Below, in pieces: positions 32,301-40,632 of a stretch of 64,000 bases of DNA. The DNA comes from Lysobacterales bacterium (GTDB lineage Bacteria; Pseudomonadota; Gammaproteobacteria; Xanthomonadales; SZUA-5): positions 62,001 to 126,000 of the forward strand of contig JALHRS010000003.1 of the NCBI GenBank assembly GCA_022841325.1, given 5' to 3'. The position numbers and the translations under genes were made by a program. Position 1 is the stretch's first letter. Each line of letters begins with the position of its first letter. The notes below the pieces were generated by a model. The model searched no databases. It saw nothing but the letters and a program-made list of their open reading frames with translations, and was not told the origin of the DNA.

Positions 32301-34206
32301 AACGATCGATCCCGCACTCTCAGCACTGAGTGCACGCTTCGCCGCAACCGGTACCGACGTGCTCGACTTTGCCCAGGCGATGCTGCTGGCGCAGTCGGAT
32401 ATCCAGCGTGGCACAGGCCTGATCACGGACGGATCTCTGTCGGCTGTGGGTGAAGTGCTCGAATCGCTACGCCAGCCAGGAGAGGCTGTCGCTCAAACCT
32501 ACCAGCGCGTGTGGGTGTCCACCCGGATGTACCTCGACGCGCTGAGCCTGCTTGATGGCGCCATGCAGGAATCGACGGCCGAGGTGGTGGCGTTTGCCTC
32601 CGACGCGGTCGATGCGCTGGGCGGTTTGGACGCGGCCGCGGCAGCCTTCAATGCCGTGCTCTCGACCTTCTTCACCGATGCTGAGCGCGCCGCGCTTCGC
32701 CTCCAGGAGGCACAGACCCGGGTGGCGCAGGAGTCGTCATCCCTGGGTGCCGATGGCGTGACCAGCGACAACTACCGCAGCCGATTCGACGCAGCCCGCC
32801 AGGCGGGACTGACGCCAGAGGAGTTCGCGGGATGGATCCGGCTGGGCGTGGCGATCGCCGACGCCAGTCAGGCGGCGGCGGATCTGGCTGAAGCCAGCGG
32901 CGAGACGGCTGATGCCATGCGCGACCAAGCCGGTGTCGCTCAGGATCTGTCGGAGGCGGCGAATGCCGCTGCGCAGGCCTACGAGGACTTGGGTGAATTC
33001 ACCCGCGGACTGAATGATCAGATGACCGCACTGGCGCGCGACGGCATGAATGACTTCGTCGGCGGCATCGAGGACGTACAGGAGTGGACCCGGGAATCGA
33101 TCATTCGGGCCAACGAGCTGGCGCGCGCGGCCGGCTTTCAGGGTGCCGCTGAGGAGACCCTCACCGAGATCCACCGCATCGCGGCGATGCGCATCGGCCA
33201 AGCGATGCAACAGCTTGAGCGTGAGACGGCGTCGCTGATCGAATCGCTGTATGGCGCTGCAGATGCCGTTGAAGAGGTCGACCCGCAGTCGGCCAACAGC
33301 CCGCTGCGGTTCGCTCACGACCTGGCGCGCGGGTTCCGCGAGATCGTCGACGAGATCGACCCCCAGCGCTATCAGCAGGCGCTGCAGGTGGCGGAGAACC
33401 TGTTCAATCTGAGCTGGGCGAGCGGCGACGATGCTCTGGACATCGGCGAGCGGCTGAGACTGCCGTTCGATCAGTTCATCCGCGACCTGGGCGTCGATCT
33501 GACCCGGCTGGGTGAAGCGAGCCAATTTGACGGTCTGGTGCAAGCAGCACGTGCGCTCGGAGTCGAGCTGCCCGAGCTGGCCGATCGCATCGGTGTGTCG
33601 CTGGGGTCGCTGTCGGATGCGAGTTCGCTGATCAACAACGGCTTCGAGCGCCTCCTCGGCCGACTCACGGAAGAGCAGGCGGCGCCCATCCGCGATCTGT
33701 TGAGCGAGCTGGAGACGGCACCAGAGTCCGAGCGCGGCCGCATCACCACCGCGCTGAACGCGGCCGTGAATTCTCTGCCCGCGGAGTTGCGGGCCCTGCT
33801 GGCGCCGTATCTGGATGACGTTGACATCAGCCCGCCAGAACAGGCGCAGATTGATGCGACCTCGCGCGTGGAGACGGCGGTGCAGGCTGGCAACAGCCTG
33901 CTGGACCGTATCCTGGCGTCGATTGGCCGATATGACCCGGACGCGAAGCCTGGCAGTGGCAATGTGCTTGTCCGTGGCGAGAAGATCGGACTCGGCAGCG
34001 CCGAGGCGAAAGTTGATCTGGCACCCGTAGCAGTTGCCGTGGACGATGCCGCCAGGCGGCAAGTGGCCGAGCTGCAAACCGCTGCGCGGAATGTGCGCTC
34101 GGTGGAAAGCGCTGTGATGGCCTCGAATCAGCTGCTGGAGCAATTGATCGGCGTGCTCCGGCGTGAGGCTGAGCGTACGAGTACTGCCGGGCTCAAAATT
34201 CGATGA
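29350..34206 (+). CDS. Tape measure protein
   Basis: 1,618 residues from GTG at 29,350, which overlaps the chaperone-extension stop. The N-terminal tape-measure domain (about 75-280) has [60 protein letters not shown]. Hydrophobic segments occur at about 330-440 ([39 protein letters not shown]), as in tape measures that insert in the host membrane on DNA ejection. Long helical and coiled-coil stretches make up the rest. With about 0.15 nm per residue, the tail would be near 240 nm, longer than lambda's. Intact. Confidence 0.93.
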   Translation: [1618 protein letters not shown]

Positions 34207-36077
34207 ACGCACTTTCTGCTGAGATCCAATTCGCTGACGGCACCGAGTACGTCGCGACGGTCGCGTTTGCCACATCGAGCGGCGATACGCCGTCCAACCA
34301 GCTGTTCCGAGCGCGGTTGGCCGATGCGTCATACGAGCGCTCGGTGAGTTTCGCGGTGCATCGCGGGGATGGTGCGCGGGTGCCGGCCGTCCAGGAGATT
34401 GTGCTGATCAATGCTGATGGGGCGCTCGATAGCTGGCTCGATCGGACCATCAAGGACCGCACGGTCATCCTCAAGAGTGGGCGCGTCGACGCGCCATACA
34501 GTACCTGGACTGTCCGGCAGCGCGCGATCGTCGACAAGATATCGCTCGCCTCTCGCACTACGATCAGCATCAAGTTTCGCGCCAAGCTGCAGGTGCTGGA
34601 GAAGCAGGCCACGCCAGCCTGGGTGACGGCACCTAACCCCGAAGTGGTTGGTAGCCGGCGCCCTGTGGCCATCGGCAAGGGGCTCTACTTCGGCGGTGTT
34701 CTGTACCAGCACTACAGCAACTTCGAACGCTTCTACTCCGTGTCGGACTGGCCGATTCACTCAATCACGAACTGGTGGAGCCGCTACAACACGGTGACGC
34801 CGGGTTACTACGTGCAGGGCATCCCGGAGGCGATCTATGGGCTGCGGCGTCGGTCAACAACGACGAACCTCGGCCCAGACGATCGCATGTGTCTGGAGAT
34901 GCGTGGAGCGATTCGGCTGGGAACCGAGATGCTCGGTGCAGATGGCGAGTTCAGCTCATGGACGGCGGGCGTTCCGGATGGGTGGACCGTCAGCGCCGGC
35001 AGCGGCACGGTGACAGAGTCACCAACCGGCTCAGCACGGATCGACGGTGAGGACGTTTTCATCATTTGGGACGGGCTGGTCAAGGGTCAGCTCTACCATG
35101 TAGAGGTGCTGACGTACTCGGTGGACGCCGGCGTCTTCCAGATCATGAACAGTGGCACGGTGCTGCACTATGAGCCCGGAGACACCTACTTCTTCCTGTC
35201 GCCCAGGGTGTGGCGATTGACGTTTGAGGCCTACGACACCGAGCTTCGAATCGGAGTTCCGGTTTCGGCGACGGGTACCGTGGTCGTCGACCGAGTTCGG
35301 TTGTGGCCAGCCACCCCAGTTGACAAGATTCAGGCATGGGTGGAGCACCTGGTCATTGATCGTGGCGGACTGGTTACGGCGGATCTGGACTCGTCATCCC
35401 TGGAGGAACTCGAAACTGCCAAGCCATACGATCTGGCGTTTGCCAATGAGCAGGGCATTGAAACCGATGACCTGTTGCTGCGTGCGCTCGACAGCCTGAA
35501 CGCGGCACTCTTTGAAGGACTTGATGGGCGCCTCAAGGCGGCATGGTTGCAAGACCCAACGTCAATGTCGTCCTCGGGCACCATCTACGACGCCGATCTG
35601 ATTCTTGGCCAGTCTTGGGAGTGGGAAGACGATGATGCCGACGGCCTGTCGACGTCGCTTCGTTACAGCGTCAACTACGCGCAGCTGACGGCCAATGAGA
35701 TTCAGGCGCTGCAGTCATTTGTGACCCTTCCTCAAGCGACGGTTGAGTCGCTACGCCGAGCTGATCGCAAGGTCTACGCCACCACCGCAACGCACAGCCA
35801 CTATCAGCGCGCGTCGGAACAAGACGCCGCGCAGACGCTGATCGTCGACACGACCAGCGCTCAGAATGAGGTGAACAACCGCTGCGGACTGTTCGCGTCT
35901 CGCCGAAAGATGGGTGGGGCCTCGCTTCGTGATCTCGCGAAGTTCGAAGCGATGGAGCCTGGCCAATGCTGGACAGTTGAGTCCACCCGCTGGGGCACGT
36001 TCAAAGTCTTCGTGCTGCTGATAGGCGGGACGCTTCTCGGCACTACGCCGATCATCCGAATTCGCGTCTGGAGGTAG
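34203..36077 (+). CDS. Distal tail protein (baseplate/hub-type)
   Basis: 624 residues from ATG overlapping the tape measure stop. The protein is beta-rich, with aromatic-rich motifs (YFGGVLYQHYSNFERFYSVS; SWEWEDDDADGLSTSLRYSV) and a Ser/Thr-rich carbohydrate-binding-module-like domain near 250-370 (FSSWTAGVPDGWTVSAGSGT ... YHVEVLTYSVDAGVF). This domain could be an adhesin part, contacting host glycans. It resembles distal tail proteins of transposable siphoviruses in position; I cannot name the family with certainty. Confidence 0.72.
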   Translation: MNALSAEIQFADGTEYVATVAFATSSGDTPSNQLFRARLADASYERSVSFAVHRGDGARVPAVQEIVLINADGALDSWLDRTIKDRTVILKSGRVDAPYSTWTVRQRAIVDKISLASRTTISIKFRAKLQVLEKQATPAWVTAPNPEVVGSRRPVAIGKGLYFGGVLYQHYSNFERFYSVSDWPIHSITNWWSRYNTVTPGYYVQGIPEAIYGLRRRSTTTNLGPDDRMCLEMRGAIRLGTEMLGADGEFSSWTAGVPDGWTVSAGSGTVTESPTGSARIDGEDVFIIWDGLVKGQLYHVEVLTYSVDAGVFQIMNSGTVLHYEPGDTYFFLSPRVWRLTFEAYDTELRIGVPVSATGTVVVDRVRLWPATPVDKIQAWVEHLVIDRGGLVTADLDSSSLEELETAKPYDLAFANEQGIETDDLLLRALDSLNAALFEGLDGRLKAAWLQDPTSMSSSGTIYDADLILGQSWEWEDDDADGLSTSLRYSVNYAQLTANEIQALQSFVTLPQATVESLRRADRKVYATTATHSHYQRASEQDAAQTLIVDTTSAQNEVNNRCGLFASRRKMGGASLRDLAKFEAMEPGQCWTVESTRWGTFKVFVLLIGGTLLGTTPIIRIRVWR

Positions 36078-36079
36078 CC

Positions 36080-36976
36080 GTGGGATCTATGTTGTCACTG
36101 CTGAACTACATCGATCGGCCCTCGGTCAGCATCACCGCATCGCCAACAGCGCTAGGCGGTTTGCCAACGAGCAACATGAAGGTGCCCTGGTTCGATGGAA
36201 TCGCGCGCGGAAGCTCCGCGTCGTACACGGTTTCCTTTTCCTGGCAGCAGGACATCCGGATCGAAGAGAACATCGACCCCGGTGACGTGACCGATCTGGT
36301 GGCTATTCTTGGTATCAACTGGCGCGGCCTGTTTGCTGCGGATTTGCGCTGGTGGAACGATGGCGGTTCGTATGCATCGCCAGCAGGGAGCCTGCTGCGG
36401 TCGTGGTACGGCGGCTACCCCAATCGGTGGCCGGGTCGGATTCCTCGAAATATCTTCATGGCTCTGCCAGAGCCCACCGTAGCGAAGTACTGGCGCGTCG
36501 ATGTGACGCTGGGAACCTACTTGGAGGGCGCCGCATGGGCCTGGGAGGCTCGCCGGCTGTGGTCAGGCCCAGCTTTGCGGTTCATGGTCAGCAGTCCTCT
36601 GCGAACCAAGTACCTGGGCACAGAAGCTGTTGCGATCGGCGAGACAGCGATCCCATCGGTTGGAGACGGTCAGGCATACCGCCGAGTGAGTTTCCAAGGC
36701 CGCGCGATCCCGATCTCCGACATCTACGGACCAACGCCGTCAGCCGTGAACTCTCTGCACCAGCGCATGTACGAGAAGGGCCCGGACCGTGAGTGCATCT
36801 TCCTGCCTCGGACCGAGTGGCCGACTGTCGGAGACACAACCCAGCTCATGGGTGTTTATGGTCGTCTGGATGGATCGCTGGAGACAGTCCAGCTGCGAGG
36901 CAACCGGTTCGATATCTCGGGTGAGATCGTGGAGGTTCCAGCGCCGCTTCCTTACCCGCTGGTGCCTCCAAGCTGA
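36080..36976 (+). CDS. Terminal tail protein
   Basis: 298 residues from GTG at 36,080, with GGAGG seven bases before; an ATG 9 bases later is poorly spaced. Beta-rich with Trp-rich segments (LLRSWYGGYPNRWPGRIPRN; YLEGAAWAWEARRLWSGPAL) and a C-terminal GVYGRLDGSLETVQLRGNRF. It is the last phage gene before the right end, the place of distal tail tip or fibre-anchoring proteins. No receptor-binding fibre follows; the fibre-like gene is at 15,394. Confidence 0.68.
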   Translation: MGSMLSLLNYIDRPSVSITASPTALGGLPTSNMKVPWFDGIARGSSASYTVSFSWQQDIRIEENIDPGDVTDLVAILGINWRGLFAADLRWWNDGGSYASPAGSLLRSWYGGYPNRWPGRIPRNIFMALPEPTVAKYWRVDVTLGTYLEGAAWAWEARRLWSGPALRFMVSSPLRTKYLGTEAVAIGETAIPSVGDGQAYRRVSFQGRAIPISDIYGPTPSAVNSLHQRMYEKGPDRECIFLPRTEWPTVGDTTQLMGVYGRLDGSLETVQLRGNRFDISGEIVEVPAPLPYPLVPPS

Positions 36977-37056
36977 ACCAATACGACGACGTCGTCGCAT
37001 CTGTGCGTTACGCTGTGCGGAGAAGCGTTCGCAAGCGCTGAAAATCTGACCGAAGT

Positions 37057-37100
37057 CATTTATGTCAAAATTCGGCCGCATTTATGTCAGCGCGCATCAA
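37057..37100. repeat. Right-end transposase binding sites (two tandem 22-bp repeats)
   Basis: CATTTATGTCA recurs at 37,057 and 37,079, exactly 22 bp apart, each beginning a 22-bp unit; the second unit ends GCGCATCAA. Two adjacent 22-bp sites are the arrangement of MuA sites R2 and R1 at Mu's right end. A CA dinucleotide at 37,098-37,099 would be the element terminus, with AACGGGG of the host array following. The matching left-end sites are outside the window. Confidence 0.75.
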
Positions 37101-37571
37101 ACGGGGCACGGGGAACGGGGAACGGGGAACGGGGAACGGGGCACGGGGCGCGGGGCACGGGGCACGGGGAACGGGAAAGGCTACGGGGCTCGGCGCTCTG
37201 GTAGGTCCGGACTGGTTTGGAGGCTTTTGAGCTGGGTGCAGGAAAGGCGTCCAGACAAGTCTGGACCTACCGAAGCGGGGGGCCGGCGTCATTGCGACCC
37301 CGGACTTGATCCGGGGGAAGCAATCCAGAAACGGTGTCGCAAGTCACTGGATTGCTTCGTCGCTGCGCTCCTCGCAATGACGCAGGCCTTTTGCCCCGTG
37401 CCCCGTTCCCCGTTCCCCGTGCCCCGTGCCCCGTGCCCCGTGCCTCGTGCCCCGTGCCCCGTGCCCCCGCCCCTTCTCCACCCCAATTTACACACGGCAA
37501 CCAGCCCGGGACGAATCCCGGCTAGAATCGCCGGTCTGACTTGACCACAGCCCGCCGAGGCCGCCCCGCCG
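37100..37571. repeat. Composite palindromic repeat receiving the prophage
   Basis: No gene is supported. From left to right: a GGGGMAC heptamer array (37,103-37,177), a hairpin pair GTAGGTCCGGACTGG...TCCAGACAAGTCTGGA (37,201-37,272), an inverted repeat beginning GTCATTGCGA and ending TCGCAATGAC (about 37,287-37,382), and a complementary heptamer array of GTGCCCC units (37,394-37,472). A TAGAAT at 37,523-37,528 is a possible -10 box of speE. The same architecture without the middle insert is found at 43,820-44,028. Confidence 0.8.
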
Positions 37572-38432
37572 ATGCACATTCTGGATGACAACTGGTACTC
37601 CGAGGCCCACGCCGGCTCGAATTCCGCGATCTCTTTCAAGATCAAGCGGTTGCTGCACTCCGAGAAGACGCCCTTTCAGACCATCGACATCTATGAGACC
37701 ACCGATTGGGGCAACCTGATGGTGATCGACGGCTGTGTGATGCTGACCACGCGCGACAATTTTCTCTATCACGAGATGATGTCGCACCCGGCGCTGTTCA
37801 CCCATCCGCGCGCCAAGCGCGTGGTCATCATCGGTGGCGGCGACTGCGGCACGCTGCGGGAAGTGCTCAAGCACGAGGAGGTCGAAGAGGCCGTCCAGTG
37901 CGATATCGACGAACGCGTGACCCGGCTCGCCGAGCAATATTTTCCGGAGCTGTGCGAGTCCAATGGCGATCCGCGCGCCAAGCTGATGTTCGGCGACGGC
38001 ATCAAGTACATGGCCGAGCACGAGCCCGACACGCTGGACGTGATCATCGTCGATTCCACCGATCCGGTCGGCCCGGCCGAGGGCCTGTTCAACCGCGCCT
38101 TCTACCAGTCCTGCCTGAAGGCCCTGCGCCCGGGTGGCATTCTGGTGCAGCAGAGCGAGTCGCCGCTGGTGCATCTGCCGCTGATCACCGCGATGCGTAC
38201 CCAGATGAAGGGCGCCGGCTTCGGTTTCCTGCGCACCCTGTGCTTCCCGCAGCCCTGCTATCCCTCGGGCTGGTGGAGCTGCACCATGGCGCGCAAGGGC
38301 ATCGATCTCAACAGCTTCCGCGAGCGCGGCGCCGCCACCAAGAAATTCGAAACCCGCTACTACAACGTCGACATCCATCGCGGCGCGCTGGCGATCCCGG
38401 AATTCATGAAGGCAGCATTCCCGGAAGCCTGA
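37572..38432 (+). CDS. speE: Spermidine synthase
   Basis: 286 residues from ATG at 37,572. Polyamine aminopropyltransferase: transfers an aminopropyl group from decarboxylated S-adenosylmethionine to putrescine. Seen motifs: substrate-binding DDNWYSEAHAGSNSAISFKI and NLMVIDGCVMLTTRDNFLYH, the nucleotide-binding GGGDCGTLREVLKH, acidic DIDERV, and catalytic IIVDSTDPVGPAEGLF. Length fits the bacterial enzyme. No speD or speA is adjacent in the window. A TAGAAT box about 45 bp upstream may be its promoter. Cytoplasmic, intact. Confidence 0.96.
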   Translation: MHILDDNWYSEAHAGSNSAISFKIKRLLHSEKTPFQTIDIYETTDWGNLMVIDGCVMLTTRDNFLYHEMMSHPALFTHPRAKRVVIIGGGDCGTLREVLKHEEVEEAVQCDIDERVTRLAEQYFPELCESNGDPRAKLMFGDGIKYMAEHEPDTLDVIIVDSTDPVGPAEGLFNRAFYQSCLKALRPGGILVQQSESPLVHLPLITAMRTQMKGAGFGFLRTLCFPQPCYPSGWWSCTMARKGIDLNSFRERGAATKKFETRYYNVDIHRGALAIPEFMKAAFPEA

Positions 38433-39015
38433 GTAACTGCAGGTTGTCGGTGACGGTGCAGCAAAGAGCGCTCACGCGGAGGCGCGGAGGGCGCGGAGAA
38501 GAGCATTGATCCCAGGTCACGTTGGCCGCGGCGGGCTACGTGACTGATGCAGCTGTCGGATTCTGTGGGAGCGGCTTCAGCCGCGATCCGGGGGCTGGGG
38601 AATAAGCGCTACAGCGATCGCGGACAGAGTCCGCTCCCACAGGGACGAGCATCCAGACAAGTCTGGACCTACCACGGCCGGCAGCCCGCCTTGCTCCAGG
38701 TTGTCGGTGACGGTGCAGCAAAGAGCACTCACGCGGAGGCGCGGAGGGCGCGGAGAAAAGCGTTGATCGTTGGCCGCGCAGCGGGCTACGTGACGGATGC
38801 AGCTGTCGGATTCTGTGGGAGCGGCTTCAGCCGCGATCCGGGGCCCGGGGGAATGGCGCTACACCGATCGCGGACAGAGTCCGCTCCCACAGGGACGAGC
38901 GTCCAGACAAGTCTGGACCTACCACAGCCCGCGACCTGCTCTTCTCCGCGTCCTCCGCGCCTCCGCGTGAGACCGCTCTTTCCGCCACCGACAACCGACA
39001 ACCAACAACCAGCAT
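38433..39015. repeat. Tandemly duplicated repeat element between speE and xerC
   Basis: A unit starting CAGGTTGTCGGTGACGGTGC occurs at 38,441 and 38,697 (period 256 bp). Each copy contains a Cys-free, gene-less series: CTCACGCGGAGGCGCGGAGG, GTGGGAGCGGCTTCAGCC, a CGGACAGAGTCCGCTCCCAC partner and TCCAGACAAGTCTGGA (38,652 and 38,902). At 38,931-39,003 an inverted partial copy (CTCCGCGCCTCCGCGTGAG ... CCGACAACC) caps the array. No coding sequence supported. The right edge provides the 3' end of xerC. Confidence 0.8.
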
Positions 39016-39942
39016 TCAGCGCCGCTTCGCCCGCGGATGGGCGCGGTCGTAGACCTCGGCCAGGTGCTGGAAATTGAGGTGGGTATAGACCTGGGTGGTG
39101 CCGATGTCGGCGTGACCGAGCAACTCCTGCACGGCGCGCAGATCGCCGCTGGATTCGAGCAGATGGCTGGCGAAGGAATGCCGCAACAGATGCGGATGCA
39201 CGCGCTGCCAGATACCCTGTTTTTCAGCCCAGTGCTTGACCCGCGCCTGGATGCCGCGCGGGCTGAGTGCGCCGCCACGGCCATTGCCGAAGACCGGCTG
39301 CGTGGCTGCTGATCCGTGTTCGGCGGCCAGCGCGCGCAGCGCTTCGAGCGCCTTTGAGCCCACCGGCACGATGCGGGTCTTGGCGCCCTTGCCGAGCACG
39401 CGCACGCTGCCGTCATCCAGATCGAGCTCGCCCCAGCGCAGGCCGGCCACTTCCGACAGCCGCAATCCGCTGGAATAGAACAGCTCCAGCAGGGCACGAT
39501 CGCGGGTCGACAGTTGCTCGTCCTGGGGGATTTCGACCAGCCGGGTGACGGCGTCGGCGTCGAGCACCGCCGGCAGGCGCTTGCCGAGTTTGGGCGGCTT
39601 GATGCTCTGCGCCGGATTGATCAGATCGGGATGGCGGGTCTCGCGCAACCAGCGATAGAGGCTGCGCACGGCGGCCAGCATCAGCGCCAGGCTGCGTGGC
39701 GCCAGTCCGCGCCGGTGGGCCTGCGTGATCACCGCGCGGACCTGATCCTTGCGCACGCTCGGCCAGTCGCTGGCCTCGGCCTGCACCAGCGCCCGCGCCA
39801 CATCGGTCAGCTGCTGGCGATAGGTGCCGATGGTGCGCGGCGACAGTCGCCGCTCGATGGCCAGATGCCCGAGAAAGTCTTCGATCGTCTGCGACCAGAC
39901 TGCTGGCAGGCTCTTGTCGACCGCAGATTCCCGGGCTTCCAT
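39016..39942 (-). CDS. xerC: Tyrosine recombinase XerC
   Basis: 308 residues from ATG at 39,940-39,942. Catalytic residues are all present: R161 (SGLRLSEVAGLRWGE), K186, H251 and R254 (HPHLLRHSFASHLL), H277 (LLGHADIGTTQ) and nucleophile Y286 (VYTHLN). The N-terminal SAM-like core-binding domain is at about 12-105. With XerD it resolves chromosome dimers at dif together with FtsK. It lies downstream of the DUF484 gene and dapF in the leftward cluster dapF-DUF484-xerC that is conserved in many gammaproteobacteria. The 15-nt gap suggests an operon. Confidence 0.95.
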   Translation of the reverse strand: MEARESAVDKSLPAVWSQTIEDFLGHLAIERRLSPRTIGTYRQQLTDVARALVQAEASDWPSVRKDQVRAVITQAHRRGLAPRSLALMLAAVRSLYRWLRETRHPDLINPAQSIKPPKLGKRLPAVLDADAVTRLVEIPQDEQLSTRDRALLELFYSSGLRLSEVAGLRWGELDLDDGSVRVLGKGAKTRIVPVGSKALEALRALAAEHGSAATQPVFGNGRGGALSPRGIQARVKHWAEKQGIWQRVHPHLLRHSFASHLLESSGDLRAVQELLGHADIGTTQVYTHLNFQHLAEVYDRAHPRAKRR

Positions 39943-39957
39943 GGGCTGACGTCCGCG

Positions 39958-40632
39958 CTAGCGCGCCGCCGCCGCCAGCAGCGCGGTTTCGATCAGCTCC
40001 GCGATCTGGCGCAGGAACACCGTCCCCATGCCGGGGTGGAAGCGGTTGGCGTCGGCGCTGCCGATGCCCAGAAAACCGGCCTTGCCGAAGGGCAGGACCA
40101 CCGCCGATGCCACCTCGTCGGACAACTCGCCGAACAGGAATTCCAGCTTCTCGGCACGCAAGCGACCGCAGACCGGCTCGCGCTGCGCCCGCAATTCGGC
40201 GAAGGCACTCAAGGCAGGCGCATCGGCGTCGATTTCGATCAGCCAGGGCTCGTCGATCTGCAGGCGCGGCAGTCCGGTCAGGCACACCCGCACCAGATCG
40301 GTATGGAAATCCTCGCGCAGGCTGGCCGCCACGGCCAGCACGGTGTCACGGAAACTGCCCGCCCGCAGCAGCCGCAAGGCCAATTGATGCACCCGGCCGA
40401 CCAGCGCCTGATTCTCTTCGGCCACCGTGACCAGATCGCGCAGCCGGTGGCTGAGCGAACGGTTCTTCTCGCGCAGCACCTCCAGCTGATAGTTGGTCAG
40501 CGAGGTCGCCGCGCCGGCCTCGCGCGGCATCACCAGCGCCAGCGCCAGATCCGGATAGTCGGCGAGGAAATTGGCGTGGCGGCGCAGAAATCCGGCCACA
40601 TGGTCCGGGTTCATATCCAGATAGTCGCTCAC
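39958..40632 (-). CDS. DUF484 family protein
   Basis: 224 residues from GTG at 40,630-40,632, which overlaps the dapF stop (GTGA). The opening DYLDMNPDHVAGFLRRHANF and LADYPDLALALVMPREAGAA are characteristic of DUF484, followed by a helical linker (LREKNRSLSHRLRDLVTVAE) and a GAF-like domain (about 80-215; LVRVCLTGLPRLQIDEP; VVLPFGKAGFLGIGSADANR). Function unknown; conserved between dapF and xerC in Pseudomonas and Xanthomonas relatives. The GAF-like domain may bind a small ligand. Confidence 0.88.
   Translation of the reverse strand: MSDYLDMNPDHVAGFLRRHANFLADYPDLALALVMPREAGAATSLTNYQLEVLREKNRSLSHRLRDLVTVAEENQALVGRVHQLALRLLRAGSFRDTVLAVAASLREDFHTDLVRVCLTGLPRLQIDEPWLIEIDADAPALSAFAELRAQREPVCGRLRAEKLEFLFGELSDEVASAVVLPFGKAGFLGIGSADANRFHPGMGTVFLRQIAELIETALLAAAAR

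Larger units (their letters stand above)
1..37099. mobile_element. Mu-type transposable siphovirus prophage (left end outside window)
   Basis: The element combines Mu replication genes (Gam, MuB-like ATPase, MuA-like transposase, Ner-type regulators), Mu-series small late proteins and terminase, and a lambda-like long-tail module with a G/GT frameshift. Early genes run leftward and late genes rightward from a control region near 8.1 kb. The right end is placed at 37,099: two adjacent 22-bp sites sharing CATTTATGTCA end in CA-3', and the next bases begin a host heptamer array. The left end and its flank are not in the window. Gam is cut by the window edge; no other gene looks broken, so the prophage may be inducible, but this cannot be judged from sequence alone. 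Confidence 0.93.

Noticed and set aside
37103-37472. Heptamer arrays considered as CRISPR or telomere-like elements
   Set aside because: Seven-base simple repeats with no spacers; several inverted copies across the host region show that they are dispersed intergenic repeats.
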